In this document: positions 46,358-57,393 of the stretch, in pieces | Layout: the number at the start of each line of letters is the position of its first letter | Numbering within the stretch: the first letter of the stretch is position 1 | Origin: Methylomonas sp. ZR1 | GTDB lineage: Bacteria > Pseudomonadota > Gammaproteobacteria > Methylococcales > Methylomonadaceae | Direction of reading: 5' to 3' | Assembly: GCF_013141865.1 (NCBI RefSeq) | Contig: NZ_RCST01000001.1 | Span: 3,720,001-3,784,000 of the forward strand | Length of the DNA: 64,000 bases | Notes under the pieces: generated by a model | Databases searched by the model: none | Seen by the model: the letters and a program-made list of their open reading frames with translations, nothing else | Told to the model about the DNA's origin: nothing | Position numbers and translations under genes: made by a program

Positions 46358-48553
46358 ATGAGCCAATACCCACTTTTTGCCACCACGCCTAAAGCGATGG
46401 AAGGCATCCTTGCCAACGAAATCAAAGCCCTGGGCGGCCAAAACGTCCGCGAAAAAATGGCCGGCGTTTCCTTCGATGGCGATCTGGCGCTGGCTTACCG
46501 GGTTTGTTTGTGGTCGCGTACGGCTAACCGGGTGTTTCTGCCCTTGAGCAGTTTCGAGGTCAAGTCGCAGCAAGACTTGTACGATGGCGTCAAAAAAATC
46601 AACTGGTTCGAGCATATCAAGCCCGACGACAGTCTGGCGGTATCATTCAGCAGTAAAAACAATCCGGCCATCAACAACACTCATTTCGGCGCCTTGAAAG
46701 TCAAGGACGCCATCGTCGATCAGATGCGTGCCAAGTTTAATAAACGACCTAATATCGACACCGACCGGCCCAGCATTCGCGTCAATGTTTATCTACACAA
46801 CGAAACCGCCCAACTCAGTCTGGACTTATCCGGCGAGAGTTTGCACAGACGCGGTTACCGTGACGTCAACATTGCTGCGCCCATCAAGGAAAACCTGGCG
46901 GCAGCAATTTTGCTGCGCGCCGGCTGGCCGAAAATCGCCGAACAAGGCGGTTCGCTACTCGACCCGATGTGCGGCTCCGGCACCATGTTGTTAGAAGGCG
47001 CGATGATTGCCGCCGATTATGCGCCGGGCTTGCAGCGCGATTATTTCGGCTTTTTGGGTTGGAAAAAACACGACGCCGCGCTTTGGCAAAGCCTGCTGGA
47101 CGAAGCCAAGCAGCGCCGGGATGTTGGCTTGAGTAAAATGCCGGTGATCGTCGGGTTCGATCAGGACCGGCGTACCGTGGTAGCCGCCTTACAGCATGTT
47201 GAAAACGCCGGCTTGGCAGGCAAGATTCATATCGAACGGCGCGACATCGGCGATGCCACAGCGGCGGAAAGTTGGCCCAAAGGCCTGATCGCCTGTAACC
47301 CGCCCTACGGCGAACGACTGGGCGACGAGGCGGAAACCTCTGAGCTGTATCGCCGCTTTGGAGAGGTACTGAAACAGCGTTTCGTCGGCTGGCAGGTGGC
47401 GATGATCATCAGCAATCCGGAATTGGGTTTTAGATTGGGCGTACGTTCGCAAAAGCCGATTACCTTGTTCAACGGCGCGCTGGAGTGCAAGTTGCTACGC
47501 TTTAATATCGAAGAGCAAACGTTTTTCGAACCCAAAGCCAAATCCCAGCAAGAACGCATAGCACAAATCAGCCGGCGCACCGAAACCGAGCAGCCTGACA
47601 ATCAGGCGGAGATGTTCGCCAATCGCCTGCGCAAGAATCTGAAAAAAATCGGCAAATGGGCCAAGCAAAATCAGGTCAGTTGCTACCGGCTGTACGATGC
47701 CGATTTGCCGGAATACGCGGTGGCGGTTGACGTTTATCAGGGGGACAAGACTTGGGTCAACGTCCAGGAATACGAATCGCCGAAAACCATTGATCCGGCC
47801 AAAGCCAACCAACGCCTGGCCGGGGCGATGGTGGAAATTCCCAAAGTATTGGAGATACCCAAGGAGCAGGTGTTTTTAAAAATCCGCCGCAAGCAGAAAA
47901 GTACCGATCAATACGAAAAGCAGGGCGAGTCCGGCCGCTTTCATGTGGTCGAAGAAGGTGGCTGCAAGTTTTGGGTGAACTTCGAAGATTATCTGGACAC
48001 CGGCCTGTTTCTGGATCACCGGCCAATCCGCTTGATGATACAACAACAAGCCAAGGGCAAGCGCTTCCTGAATCTGTTTGCTTACACCGGCAGCGCCAGC
48101 GTGCATGCAGCGGTGGGCGGCGCGGCATCCAGCGTCACGGTGGATATGTCCAATACCTATCTGGACTGGGCCAAGCGCAATTTTGATTTGAACGGCATTC
48201 AAGGCGATCACAAACTGCTGCGCGCCAATTGCGTGGAATGGCTGGCGGAGCAAGCCGGCGCCAAAGACAAGCCGCAGTTCGATCTGATCTTTCTCGATCC
48301 GCCGACCTTTTCCAATTCCAAGAAAATGGACGAAGCGTTTGATATTCAGAACGATCATCTGCACTTGCTACGCCATGCGGCCAGCCTGCTTGCGACGGAT
48401 GGCGTACTGTATTTTTCCACCAACTTCCGCCGCTTCAAGCTGGACAGACAGGCTTTGGCGGATTTGCGGATAGCAGACATCAGCGCGCAAACCATTCCGG
48501 AAGATTTCGCCCGCGATCAAAAAATTCATTATTGCTGGAGGATTAGCCGATGA
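46358..48553 (+). CDS. rlmL: Bifunctional 23S rRNA methyltransferase RlmKL
   Basis: A 731-residue fusion methylating 23S rRNA G2445 (N2) and G2069 (N7). N-terminal THUMP domain (about 1-155), RlmL methyltransferase domain with LLDPMCGSGTMLLEGAMIA and IACNPPYGERLGD, and a C-terminal RlmK domain with FLNLFAYTGSASVHAAVGG and FDLIFLDPPTFSNSKKM. Both catalytic cores are intact and the length is normal. The stop overlaps the acylphosphatase start by 4 bp. Confidence 0.97.
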   Translation: MSQYPLFATTPKAMEGILANEIKALGGQNVREKMAGVSFDGDLALAYRVCLWSRTANRVFLPLSSFEVKSQQDLYDGVKKINWFEHIKPDDSLAVSFSSKNNPAINNTHFGALKVKDAIVDQMRAKFNKRPNIDTDRPSIRVNVYLHNETAQLSLDLSGESLHRRGYRDVNIAAPIKENLAAAILLRAGWPKIAEQGGSLLDPMCGSGTMLLEGAMIAADYAPGLQRDYFGFLGWKKHDAALWQSLLDEAKQRRDVGLSKMPVIVGFDQDRRTVVAALQHVENAGLAGKIHIERRDIGDATAAESWPKGLIACNPPYGERLGDEAETSELYRRFGEVLKQRFVGWQVAMIISNPELGFRLGVRSQKPITLFNGALECKLLRFNIEEQTFFEPKAKSQQERIAQISRRTETEQPDNQAEMFANRLRKNLKKIGKWAKQNQVSCYRLYDADLPEYAVAVDVYQGDKTWVNVQEYESPKTIDPAKANQRLAGAMVEIPKVLEIPKEQVFLKIRRKQKSTDQYEKQGESGRFHVVEEGGCKFWVNFEDYLDTGLFLDHRPIRLMIQQQAKGKRFLNLFAYTGSASVHAAVGGAASSVTVDMSNTYLDWAKRNFDLNGIQGDHKLLRANCVEWLAEQAGAKDKPQFDLIFLDPPTFSNSKKMDEAFDIQNDHLHLLRHAASLLATDGVLYFSTNFRRFKLDRQALADLRIADISAQTIPEDFARDQKIHYCWRISR

Positions 48554-48822
48554 GCGAGTGTCTACACATCATCGTCAAGGGCCGGGTGCAGGGCGTATAT
48601 TTTCGCGCCTATACCCAGAAGCAGGCTGTGAAATTGAATATAAAAGGTTTTGTCAGAAATCTGGCCGATGGCTCGGTGGAAATCGTCGCCGGCGGCCATC
48701 CTGACGACCTGCAAAAACTGGTGACGTGGTGCCATAAAGGGCCGATATTGGCCAAGGTTTCCGAAGTGCTCGCCAACTCTTATGATGCTGGCGAGCACTT
48801 TGAGGCGTTTGAGGTTAGATAG
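48550..48822 (+). CDS. acyP: Acylphosphatase
   Basis: A 90-residue acylphosphatase hydrolysing carboxyl-phosphate bonds. Catalytic Arg in VKGRVQGVYFRAYTQKQAV and catalytic Asn in KGFVRNLADGSVEIVAGG. Start codon overlaps rlmL (ATGA), so translation is coupled. Confidence 0.96.
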   Translation: MSECLHIIVKGRVQGVYFRAYTQKQAVKLNIKGFVRNLADGSVEIVAGGHPDDLQKLVTWCHKGPILAKVSEVLANSYDAGEHFEAFEVR

Positions 48823-49036
48823 TTGCTCTGATGTCAGGCATGAGAATGCGTGAAATTTTGATTCGATCAAATCAATAACCGCGTCTCAATCTTTAACCTA
48901 GCAAACGGTTTCCTACTAGTTATCTATGCAAACAACTTCTAAGCACCTTCCCACCCAAATCGGATTACAATAGCGAACATTTATTCTCAACAAAGGGCGC
49001 AGTTTAGACGCCCGCCAGCAATCGGCAGGAGCACTT

Positions 49037-49963
49037 TTGGCAGACAGAATTATTCGTATCGCTACCCGGCAAAGCCCGCTGGCCTTGTGGCAGGCCGAGC
49101 ATGTCGCGGCCCGGTTGCAACAAGCATTTCCCGGCTTACAAACCGAATTGGTCAAAATGGTCACCCGCGGCGATAAAATTCTCGACGCACCGCTAGCCAA
49201 AGTCGGCGGCAAGGGCTTGTTCGTGAAAGAATTGGAACAAGGCATGCTGGAAGGTACAGCCGACATCGCGGTGCATTCCATGAAAGACGTGCCTGTGGAG
49301 TTTCCGGAAGGCTTACATCTAGCAGTCATCATGGACCGCGAAGATCCGACTGACGCTTTTGTTTCCAATCACTATCGCAGCCTAGCCGAATTGCCCGCTA
49401 ACGCGCGCATTGGCACCTCCAGCTTGCGCCGCCAATGCCAAATCAAGGAAAAATTCCCGCATGCGGAAATCCTGAGTTTGCGCGGCAACGTCAACACGCG
49501 GCTAGCTAAACTGGATGCCGGCGAATACGATGCAATCATACTGGCGTCGGCCGGTTTGAAACGTTTGGGAATGGGCGAACGAATCACCGCTCAATTGCAG
49601 CCGACAGAAAGCCTGCCAGCGATGGGCCAAGGCGCTATCGGTATCGAGTGCCGGATCGACGACGCCGAGATTCACGAGTATTTAAAGGTATTGCACGACG
49701 AGGACACCAGCATCCGGGTCGGCGCCGAGCGGGCGATGAACGCCCGGCTCAACGGCGGCTGCCAAGTACCGATTGCCGGTTTTGCCGAAATCAAAGGCGA
49801 GCGATTATTGATGCGCGGCCTGGTCGGCAGCCCCGACGGCACTTTGTTATATAGAGCCGAGGCGGAAAGCAGCCTCAGTGACTTCGAAGCGTTGGGCAAA
49901 ACCGTGGCCGAGGATTTATTAGCGCAAGGCGCGGACAGGATATTGCGCGAGCTATACCAGTGA
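49037..49963 (+). CDS. hemC: Hydroxymethylbilane synthase
   Basis: Porphobilinogen deaminase of tetrapyrrole synthesis, 308 residues. [18 protein letters not shown] at the start, [17 protein letters not shown], the Arg-rich [11 protein letters not shown] and the cofactor-attachment Cys in [14 protein letters not shown]. The start is TTG at 49037, supported by AGGAG five bases upstream and by alignment of [16 protein letters not shown]; no ATG is in the right place. It heads a hemCDXY operon. Confidence 0.97.
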   Translation: MADRIIRIATRQSPLALWQAEHVAARLQQAFPGLQTELVKMVTRGDKILDAPLAKVGGKGLFVKELEQGMLEGTADIAVHSMKDVPVEFPEGLHLAVIMDREDPTDAFVSNHYRSLAELPANARIGTSSLRRQCQIKEKFPHAEILSLRGNVNTRLAKLDAGEYDAIILASAGLKRLGMGERITAQLQPTESLPAMGQGAIGIECRIDDAEIHEYLKVLHDEDTSIRVGAERAMNARLNGGCQVPIAGFAEIKGERLLMRGLVGSPDGTLLYRAEAESSLSDFEALGKTVAEDLLAQGADRILRELYQ

Positions 49964-50742
49964 ATTCGGCTTTAAACGGCGCACGCATTCTAGTAACGCG
50001 GCCCGCCGCGCAGGCTGAGAATTTATGTCATTTGATTGAACAACAGGGCGGCGTGCCAATACGCTTTCCAACACTGGAAATCGTCGAAACCCAGCCCGAT
50101 CCGCAGTTGTTAAGCCAAGCCGTCGCCAGCGACTGGCTGATTTTTACCAGCACCAACGCGGTGGATTTTGCTATCAAGGCGTTCGGTGGCAAAATGCCGG
50201 CCTTGCGCAAATTCAAAGTCGCGGCTGTCGGCGCCGCAACCGCCAACGCATTGCAGCAAGCGGCATGGCCGGTGGATTGCGTGCCGGCCAGCGCATTCAA
50301 CAGCGAAGGCTTGTTGGCTGAACCTGAATTACAAGCTGTATCCGGCATGCGTTGCGTCATTGTGCGTGGTGTCGGTGGCCGGGAGAAACTGGCGGAGAGC
50401 TTGCGCAGCCGCGGCGCGGAAGCGAGTTATCTGGAAGTGTATAGCCGCCAACAGCCGATTGCGGACAACACGGAATTGCGGACAGACATAGCCCAAGGGC
50501 GGCTGGATGCCGTGACGATCACCAGCGTCGAAGCGTTACAAAATTTGTTGGCGATGCTGGATGATGAGTCGATAGTATTATTGAAATCGATACTTTTAGT
50601 CGTCATGAGCGAGCGGATCGGCCAAGCGGCCGAAGATTTCGGATTTAAACAGATTGCAGTGAGCGCACAGCCCACGGATGCAGCGATTTTAGAGACCTTG
50701 ACGACGTTATTGAACGGGGAAAACAGTGGCCGAAGTAATTGA
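49960..50742 (+). CDS. hemD: Uroporphyrinogen-III synthase
   Basis: A 260-residue enzyme closing hydroxymethylbilane to uroporphyrinogen III. Low-conservation family, recognised by [38 protein letters not shown] and [16 protein letters not shown], and by position after hemC. The GTG start at 49960 overlaps the hemC stop (GTGA). Confidence 0.95.
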   Translation: MNSALNGARILVTRPAAQAENLCHLIEQQGGVPIRFPTLEIVETQPDPQLLSQAVASDWLIFTSTNAVDFAIKAFGGKMPALRKFKVAAVGAATANALQQAAWPVDCVPASAFNSEGLLAEPELQAVSGMRCVIVRGVGGREKLAESLRSRGAEASYLEVYSRQQPIADNTELRTDIAQGRLDAVTITSVEALQNLLAMLDDESIVLLKSILLVVMSERIGQAAEDFGFKQIAVSAQPTDAAILETLTTLLNGENSGRSN

Positions 50743-51892
50743 AGAACAACAAGAAAATCCAGCTCCGGTAGTGGTGGTTAAAAAGTCTCACGCCGGATTG
50801 TGGATAGGCATCACCTCTATCGTATTGGTGATTGCTTTGGCGGGTGCGGGTTTTTTCTTTTTCCAGCAATTGCGCTTCAGTCAAGATACCGAAAACAATC
50901 AAGATAACCTGAAGATACTGGAACTGGACAAAGAACTTAACGGCCTGCGCGAACAGTTGAATGGCGTGCAAACGCAAATCGCCAACGTCAATGCCGAAAT
51001 GACCGGCAAAGACAACCATTTCAACGAAACCTTGGCCGACTTTTCCAAACTGCATGAAGAACGCCTGGGCACCACTCGCAAAGAGCTGGAAGCCTCCATT
51101 GTGGCTTTGCAACGGCAGCTGGGTAAAACCCGCGGCGACTGGCTACTGGCCGATGCCGAATATCTGTTGACCGTTGCCAATCAGCGTTTGCATTTGGTCG
51201 GTGACGTCACCACCACCCGCGAAGCGCTGGAAGCGGCCGACCAAAGGCTTAGAGAAAGTGGCGATGCGGCGGTATTTAAAGTTCGCGAGCAAATTGCCAA
51301 GGAAATTGCCTTGTTAAACGGCGCCACCGTGCCGGATATCGTCGGCATCTACAGCGGCATTCAACATTTACAGGATGCCGTAGAAAGCTTATCGGTGTTT
51401 CTGCCGCATGCCGGCAAGCAGCCGGAAAAACCTGAACCCAACAGCGACCTGTCCGAACACGGTCATGAAATTTTAAGCACCGTAGCCAAACAACTGGAAG
51501 GTTACGTGGTGCTGCGTCACACCGAACAACCTGTCAACGCCATCCTGACCCCGGAAGAAGCGCACTTTATCAAGCAGCAGCTGAAAGTCAGGCTGGAAAT
51601 GATCGAAATTGCCCTGGTGCAACAAAACGACACCTTGTTTGCCAGCAGCATCGCCGACGCCAAACAATGGCTAAAGAAAAATTTCGCGGAAAATCAGCAA
51701 ACCGATAACTTCGTGGCTGAACTCGACAAACTGGCGAGTGTGCAAATCCGCAGCCAATATCCGGATGTCAGCGGGTCGTTGAAGCTATTGAAAGACATTA
51801 GTAAATTGCGTATCGAATCCGATAAAGCCGTGCTGAATAATCCGCCAGCGGAAACGGCCTCGCCGGCAATACCCTCTGCCGGCCAGCAATAA
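50726..51892 (+). CDS. hemX: HemX-type membrane protein
   Basis: A 388-residue inner-membrane protein with one N-terminal helix (about 27-49, LWIGITSIVLVIALAGAGFF) and a long periplasmic coiled-coil-rich region. DWLLADAEYLLTVANQRLHL is the HemX family signature. Despite an old annotation it lacks a methyltransferase core. The GTG start lies 17 bp inside hemD. Its role in heme synthesis is not established. Confidence 0.92.
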   Translation: MAEVIEEQQENPAPVVVVKKSHAGLWIGITSIVLVIALAGAGFFFFQQLRFSQDTENNQDNLKILELDKELNGLREQLNGVQTQIANVNAEMTGKDNHFNETLADFSKLHEERLGTTRKELEASIVALQRQLGKTRGDWLLADAEYLLTVANQRLHLVGDVTTTREALEAADQRLRESGDAAVFKVREQIAKEIALLNGATVPDIVGIYSGIQHLQDAVESLSVFLPHAGKQPEKPEPNSDLSEHGHEILSTVAKQLEGYVVLRHTEQPVNAILTPEEAHFIKQQLKVRLEMIEIALVQQNDTLFASSIADAKQWLKKNFAENQQTDNFVAELDKLASVQIRSQYPDVSGSLKLLKDISKLRIESDKAVLNNPPAETASPAIPSAGQQ

Positions 51893-51904
51893 GCGAGTGG
51901 CATT

Positions 51905-53140
51905 ATGAAAAATCTCATGTATTTTCTAGGCTCCTTGCTTTGCGCCGTTCTGGTGGCGTTTTTGCTGCACAGCTGGCTGGTCAAACAAAACGATCCCGGT
52001 TATGTGTTAATCGGTTTCGGCCACTGGTCGCTGGAAACCTCTTTGACCGTATTCGCCGTCGCGCAAGTAATCGGTTTTTTCGTTCTTTACAATTTTTTCC
52101 GCTTGATGGGCGTGTTGATTCGCATGCCCAACCAATTTGCCAAGCGCCGCCGCAATATTCGTTTCAACCGCTCGCAGGAAGCCCTGGTGGCCGGCTTATT
52201 CGATGCGGCAGACGGTAATTGGGAGCGCGCGGAGAAAGTGCTGATCAAGCATGCCGCGCATAGTGGCGCACCTTTGCTGCATTATCTGACTGCCGCCAGA
52301 GCAGCGCAATCGCGCGGCGCACTGGACAAGCGCGACGAGTATCTGCAAAAAGCCAGCGAACAATCCTCGGACACCAATATGACCGTCGGCTTGACCCAAG
52401 CCGAACTGCATCTGTCTGAAAAACAATTCGAGCAAGCCTTGGAAACCCTGGGCAAATTGCACTCAATCAATCCGGGCCATGCGCGGGTGTTGAAAATGAT
52501 GCATCAGGCGTATCAACATCTGGGCGACTGGGAAGGCTTGAGCAAGATACTGCCTTCGCTGCAACAGCATAAAGTGTTGATGGAAACCGAAGTAAAATTG
52601 CTGGAAACCGAAACCTTCAGCCGCCTGCTGAAACAAACCATCGCCCAAGGTGACCGCCAAGCGATCCAAACCTGCTGGGAAGGCATCCCTGATCACATTA
52701 AAGTGCTACCGGGTATCGCCAACATCTATTTTGCGGCAATGATTGCCGCCGGCGCCGGCAGTAGCGTGGAATCGGCGATGCTCAAGCAATTGGGCCGGCA
52801 TTGGGACGACACCTTGCTGGTGTTGGTTTCCAATATTGAAGCCGACGATAAGGCCAAGCAATTGCAGTCGGTCGAACAATGGCTGGCGGTTTACCCCAGC
52901 AACGCTGTATTGTTAAGAGTGCTGGGCAAGTTGGCTTTGAAAGCCGAGCAAATGGAGAAAGCCGAACAATATTTGTTGAAAAGCCTGAATACCGAAGCGT
53001 CGGTGGCGACCTATCAATTATTGGGCGAATTATTGTTTAGCAAAGGCGACAAGGATCAAGCCTGCGATTATTTCAAACGCGGCATGGAGTTGGCGTCAGC
53101 CGAGCTGATCAGCGGTGTGGAATCGATTCGCACAGCTTAA
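51905..53140 (+). CDS. hemY: HemY-type TPR membrane protein
   Basis: A 411-residue inner-membrane protein: two N-terminal membrane helices (about 1-20 and 42-65), the HemY signature RRRNIRFNRSQEALVAGLFD, then TPR-like helical repeats to the end. Found after hemX throughout gammaproteobacteria; thought to help late heme synthesis, mechanism unknown. It is 12 bp after hemX and ends the operon. Confidence 0.95.
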   Translation: MKNLMYFLGSLLCAVLVAFLLHSWLVKQNDPGYVLIGFGHWSLETSLTVFAVAQVIGFFVLYNFFRLMGVLIRMPNQFAKRRRNIRFNRSQEALVAGLFDAADGNWERAEKVLIKHAAHSGAPLLHYLTAARAAQSRGALDKRDEYLQKASEQSSDTNMTVGLTQAELHLSEKQFEQALETLGKLHSINPGHARVLKMMHQAYQHLGDWEGLSKILPSLQQHKVLMETEVKLLETETFSRLLKQTIAQGDRQAIQTCWEGIPDHIKVLPGIANIYFAAMIAAGAGSSVESAMLKQLGRHWDDTLLVLVSNIEADDKAKQLQSVEQWLAVYPSNAVLLRVLGKLALKAEQMEKAEQYLLKSLNTEASVATYQLLGELLFSKGDKDQACDYFKRGMELASAELISGVESIRTA

Positions 53141-53160
53141 ATACTTAAAACAACCCGCGA

Positions 53161-54243
53161 TCAGTTCAAATCCCGAATAACCTCGGCGTCTGCATATTCG
53201 CTTTTGATAATCAAAATTTCCGGCAAATTCTTTTTTAACAGCGGCGCTAATTTAGGGTCGAAGTGTTTGCCGGATTCCGAGGCGATATAAGCTAACGTTT
53301 CTTCTACCGCCCAGGCCGGCTTATACGGTCGTTGCGACGTCAGCGCGTCAAATACGTCGGCTAGCGCGCAAATTCTGCCGGCAATCGATATATCTTCTTC
53401 CCGCAAGCCATTCGGATAGCCGGTGCCATCCCACTTTTCATGATGATGTTGCGCTATGGTACGCGCGGCCCGCATCAACTCGGTCGGCGAGCCGGATAAA
53501 ATATTGGCGCCTATTTGCACATGGGTCTGCATGATCCGCCATTCTTCGGGGTCGAGCTTGCCGGTTTTTAACAGAATCCGGTCCGGAATACCGATCTTAC
53601 CAATATCGTGCATCGGCGCCGCATTCAGAACAATTTCCGCCTCCTGCTCAGTTAAGCCATACGCCAAAGCCAACAACTGCGCATATTTACTCATGCGAAT
53701 GATATGGTTGCCGGTTTCGTTATCCCGATACTCGGCGGCCAGCCCCAGTCTGCGTATGACTTCCTGACGAGTACGATACAATTCGTCGGTTCTGGTTTTA
53801 ACCTGTTGTTCAAGAAGACGGTTTTGATCGCGTATCTGATTATGCATCAAGCGCACTTCCAGCAGATTGTGGATGCGGGTAACGGCTTCCAGTTGATCGA
53901 AGGGCTTGGTCAAAAAGTCCTTAGCCCCCAAACTCAAGGCTTTCAAGCGGGTCTCCATGTCCGGTTGCGCACTGAGCACCAACACGGGTAAATAGTCGTC
54001 TCTGAAACGCTGTTGCAATTGTTCCATGACATCGAAGCCGCTTAAATGCGGCATGCGGATGTCTAACAAAAAGGCATCGAATCGCGTGGTATCACACAGA
54101 GAAGTCACTTCGCGAGAATCGCAGGTCGATTGAATATTCCGATAACCCTGGCGCTGCAAAATTTTTTCCAACAATTTGACGTTAGCGGGTTCGTCGTCGA
54201 CGATGAGAATGGCGGCTTGCAGAATATGCTGTTTTAAGTCCAC
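53161..54243 (-). CDS. Response regulator with HD-GYP output (RpfG type)
   Basis: A 360-residue protein: receiver domain (about 10-130, phospho-Asp in FDAFLLDIRMPHLSGFD), a short coiled linker and an HD-GYP domain (about 165-350) with PMHDIGKIGIPDRILLK and HHEKWDGTGYPNGL, the full metal and GYP signature. It should hydrolyse cyclic-di-GMP when phosphorylated. Lies 207 bp downstream of another receiver protein on the same strand; they may share a kinase, none being adjacent. Confidence 0.95.
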   Translation of the reverse strand: MDLKQHILQAAILIVDDEPANVKLLEKILQRQGYRNIQSTCDSREVTSLCDTTRFDAFLLDIRMPHLSGFDVMEQLQQRFRDDYLPVLVLSAQPDMETRLKALSLGAKDFLTKPFDQLEAVTRIHNLLEVRLMHNQIRDQNRLLEQQVKTRTDELYRTRQEVIRRLGLAAEYRDNETGNHIIRMSKYAQLLALAYGLTEQEAEIVLNAAPMHDIGKIGIPDRILLKTGKLDPEEWRIMQTHVQIGANILSGSPTELMRAARTIAQHHHEKWDGTGYPNGLREEDISIAGRICALADVFDALTSQRPYKPAWAVEETLAYIASESGKHFDPKLAPLLKKNLPEILIIKSEYADAEVIRDLN

Positions 54244-54450
54244 GTTGCTGTTTTCAAAGAATCATGAAGTTGGGAGCGAAAACCTAGCAGTCCGACTCGT
54301 ACCGAGCCGTGCCTGCTGAATGGGTTATCCGCGAGATTCTCAGTATAGACAAATTAGTTGAGTCTGCTTTTTACCGCCTGACGCCAGCATTCAATCTAAC
54401 AGCCGAAAAGATTCCAGAAATAAAAACCAGCCGGCCCAACGTCGAAATAT

Positions 54451-55587
54451 TCAGCGGCAGCGAATGGCCATACAGGAAATATCGTCTTGCGCTTCCCGGT
54501 TCAGCATATGCGCTTCCAGGGCCTGTTGGATCGCCGCCACTTCAGCGCCAGGCGGCGCCGTTCTGAGAATCTGCAGGACGCGCTCTTGGCCGAATAAACC
54601 GCCGTCAGGACCCAGGGTGTCGGTCAAGCCATCAGAGTACATAAATAACTCGCAAGGCTCCCGCCAATGCCAGATTTCGCAAGTATCGTCGAATTGCCGG
54701 TTATCGAGAATGCCGGCAGAGGGGTGTGAGGAACGAAAGGTGTGAACCGGCTTGCCATCGCCATCCAGCGCATAAACATCGGGTAAGCCGCCATTCCACA
54801 ACTCCACCGACTTTTTTTCAGCATCTATCATGCCCAATACCAAAGCCACGAAACGGCCCGTCGGCATCTGGCTGTGCACCAGGCGATTGATCTCGCGGAC
54901 GATTATGGGTACGGCCAAGCCCTTTTTCGTCATCGCCTGGAATGCCTGATTGACAATCACCGTCGGTAACGCTGCCGCCAAGCCGTGGCCGGTCGAATCG
55001 GCGAGCATAAAATAAATTTGTTGCTTACTGACGCGCCTGGCGCAAATCAAATCGCCGCTAAAGCGTTTGGCCGGCAATAACCAAAACTGCAAATGATCGT
55101 CTTTCAGATCGCTCTGTTTAATTAACCTCTCAAAAATACTCTGTAAAAACTGCTGCTCCGCTTCGTTTTCGTCGCGATAGGCTTTAAGTAGCTGAGTATC
55201 GGCAATAATCAGATTTTGCATATCGATCACACGCTGCACCGAACCCAATTTAGCGGCAAGAACAGCGCGACTGAACGGTTTTTGCAGATAGTCGTCAGCA
55301 CCGGCTTGCAGCCCATCCAAGACATTTTGGTCATCGGCTAGCGCGCTGAGCACAAAAATGGGCACCCACTTGTCCAGGGTTCGCTCTCTAATCGCTTTGA
55401 TAGCCTCCAGGCCATCCATGACCGGCATCATAATATCCATCAGAATCAGATCGGGATTTACACTGGCCAGAGCGTGAACCGCCTGCTCCCCATTTTCGAC
55501 CAAAATGACTTCATGCTGCATCCTGCTCAGTAATTTGTCGAGCAATAGCCTGTTTTCGTAGATATCGTCGACAACCAATATTTTCAT
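54451..55587 (-). CDS. Response regulator with PP2C/SpoIIE phosphatase output
   Basis: A 378-residue protein: receiver (about 1-120, phospho-Asp in PDLILMDIMMPVMDGLEA), helical linker, and an RsbU/SpoIIE-type PP2C phosphatase domain with GDLICARRV, ADSTGHGLAAALPTVIVNQA and FMYSDGLTDTLGPDGGLFGQ, holding the metal-binding Asp residues. Such proteins switch partner-protein (anti-sigma antagonist) pathways on and off by dephosphorylation. No anti-sigma or antagonist gene is adjacent. Confidence 0.94.
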   Translation of the reverse strand: MKILVVDDIYENRLLLDKLLSRMQHEVILVENGEQAVHALASVNPDLILMDIMMPVMDGLEAIKAIRERTLDKWVPIFVLSALADDQNVLDGLQAGADDYLQKPFSRAVLAAKLGSVQRVIDMQNLIIADTQLLKAYRDENEAEQQFLQSIFERLIKQSDLKDDHLQFWLLPAKRFSGDLICARRVSKQQIYFMLADSTGHGLAAALPTVIVNQAFQAMTKKGLAVPIIVREINRLVHSQMPTGRFVALVLGMIDAEKKSVELWNGGLPDVYALDGDGKPVHTFRSSHPSAGILDNRQFDDTCEIWHWREPCELFMYSDGLTDTLGPDGGLFGQERVLQILRTAPPGAEVAAIQQALEAHMLNREAQDDISCMAIRCR

Positions 55588-55627
55588 TAGGAACTGTACC
55601 GTTATTCAATCGAACCGGCAGTCTACC

Positions 55628-57091
55628 CTAGTTAAATAGGGTATCCCACATAGAATCGACTTTTTTGATGACATCCTCACTCATTACAATCGGACGTCCC
55701 CACTCCCGGCTGGTTTCGCCCGGCCATTTGTTGGTCGCATCGAAACCGACCTTGGACCCCAAGCCCGACACCGGCGAAGCAAAGTCCAGATAATCTATAG
55801 GCGTGTTTTCCAAAATCGTCAAATCGCGTGCCGGGTCCATGCGGGTGGTAATCGCCCAAATCACGTCCTGCCAATTGCGTACATCGACATCGTCATCCAC
55901 CACGATCACAAATTTGGTGTACATAAATTGGCGCAAATACGACCAGGTGCCCAGCATCACCCGCTTGGCGTGACCGGCGTATTGTTTCTTCATGCTGATC
56001 ACCGCCATCCGATAGGAACAGCCTTCCGGCGGCAGATAGAAATCAACGATTTCCGGAAACTGCTTTTGCAGGATGGGCACGAAGACTTCATTTAAGGCCA
56101 CACCCAAAATAGCCGGTTCATCGGGCGGGCGGCCGGTGTAGGTGCTATGGTAAATCGGCACCTGCCGTTGGGTGATACGCTCGATGGTAAACACCGGAAA
56201 CTCATCGACTTCGTTGTAATAACCGGTGTGATCGCCGTACGGCCCTTCCGGCGCGGTTTCGCCAGGATAGATGAAGCCTTCCAGCACGATTTCCGCACTG
56301 GCCGGCACTTGTAAATCGTTGGACAAACATTTGACCACTTCGGTCTTACTGCCGCGCAACAAACCCGCGAAGGCATACTCGGACAGAGAATCCGGCACGG
56401 GTGTGACCGACGCCAATATCGTCGCCGGGTCCGCTCCTAGAGCCACTGCAACCGGAAACGGCTTGCCAGGATGCGCTTGCTGCCATTCCTTGAAATCCAA
56501 TGCGCCGCCGCGATGCGCCAGCCAGCGCATGATGACTTTGTTTTTGCCGATGACTTGCTGGCGGTAAATTCCCAGGTTCTGCCGGTCTTTGTTCGGCCCT
56601 TTGGTAATCACCAGCGGCCAGGTGATCAAAGGCGCGGCGTCTTCCGGCCAACAGGTTTGAATCGGATAAACGCTTAAATCGACTTCGTCACCGACCCGAA
56701 TCACTTCCTGACAGGGTGCGGAGCTGACTATTTTTGGGGCCATATTCAGCACTTGTTTGAATACCGGGAATTTTTCCAGCGCGTCTTTCATGCCCTTCGG
56801 CGGCTCCGGCTCTTTCAGATAAGCCAGTAACTCGCCGATACCGCGCAATTCGGACACATCTTTGGCTCCCATGCCCATCGCGACCCTCTTCGGCGTGCCG
56901 AACAAGTTACCGAGCACGGCAATGTTGGACCCTTTCGGATTTTCAAACAGCAAAGCCGGACCGCCCTGCTTCAACACCCGGTCGCATATCACCGTCATTT
57001 CCAACACCGGATCGACTTCCTGTTTGATGCGCTTCAGTTCGCCCTGCTTTTCCAGTTGCGCGATAAAGTCTCGTAAATCTCTATATTTCAT
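55628..57091 (-). CDS. ubiD: 4-hydroxy-3-polyprenylbenzoate decarboxylase
   Basis: A 487-residue prenylated-FMN decarboxylase of ubiquinone synthesis. [20 protein letters not shown] at the start, then [20 protein letters not shown], the catalytic Glu region [19 protein letters not shown] and [20 protein letters not shown]. Normal length. Needs the flavin prenyltransferase UbiX, not seen here. Confidence 0.96.
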   Translation of the reverse strand: MKYRDLRDFIAQLEKQGELKRIKQEVDPVLEMTVICDRVLKQGGPALLFENPKGSNIAVLGNLFGTPKRVAMGMGAKDVSELRGIGELLAYLKEPEPPKGMKDALEKFPVFKQVLNMAPKIVSSAPCQEVIRVGDEVDLSVYPIQTCWPEDAAPLITWPLVITKGPNKDRQNLGIYRQQVIGKNKVIMRWLAHRGGALDFKEWQQAHPGKPFPVAVALGADPATILASVTPVPDSLSEYAFAGLLRGSKTEVVKCLSNDLQVPASAEIVLEGFIYPGETAPEGPYGDHTGYYNEVDEFPVFTIERITQRQVPIYHSTYTGRPPDEPAILGVALNEVFVPILQKQFPEIVDFYLPPEGCSYRMAVISMKKQYAGHAKRVMLGTWSYLRQFMYTKFVIVVDDDVDVRNWQDVIWAITTRMDPARDLTILENTPIDYLDFASPVSGLGSKVGFDATNKWPGETSREWGRPIVMSEDVIKKVDSMWDTLFN

Positions 57092-57393
57092 GCATGGTCC
57101 TTAAAGGGGGTGGCCGAACTTCGTGCCATGGGATGCAAAATTAAAGCGGCAATCATACGCCGAGTTAAGCTAGACGAGAAAACCAAAGAGACAAGTAATT
57201 AGACTATGATCTCTTATGAGCTAATTTTTTTAATCCGAACCGTTTACATTTGATTATTCCATTGCCAGAAATCGAACCCGTGCCATACTTTTGACGAGGG
57301 GTCAGCTTGCCGCGTTAACAGTCGTAGATGTCGGAGCAGCATTTGAGAGCTAGTCCCGAAAGAAAGGTTTAATTTTATTCGTGGAGATTTGTT

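Noticed and set aside
46086..46361. Short plus-strand frames upstream of rlmL
   Set aside because: No ribosome binding site or recognisable motif; the region is probably regulatory.
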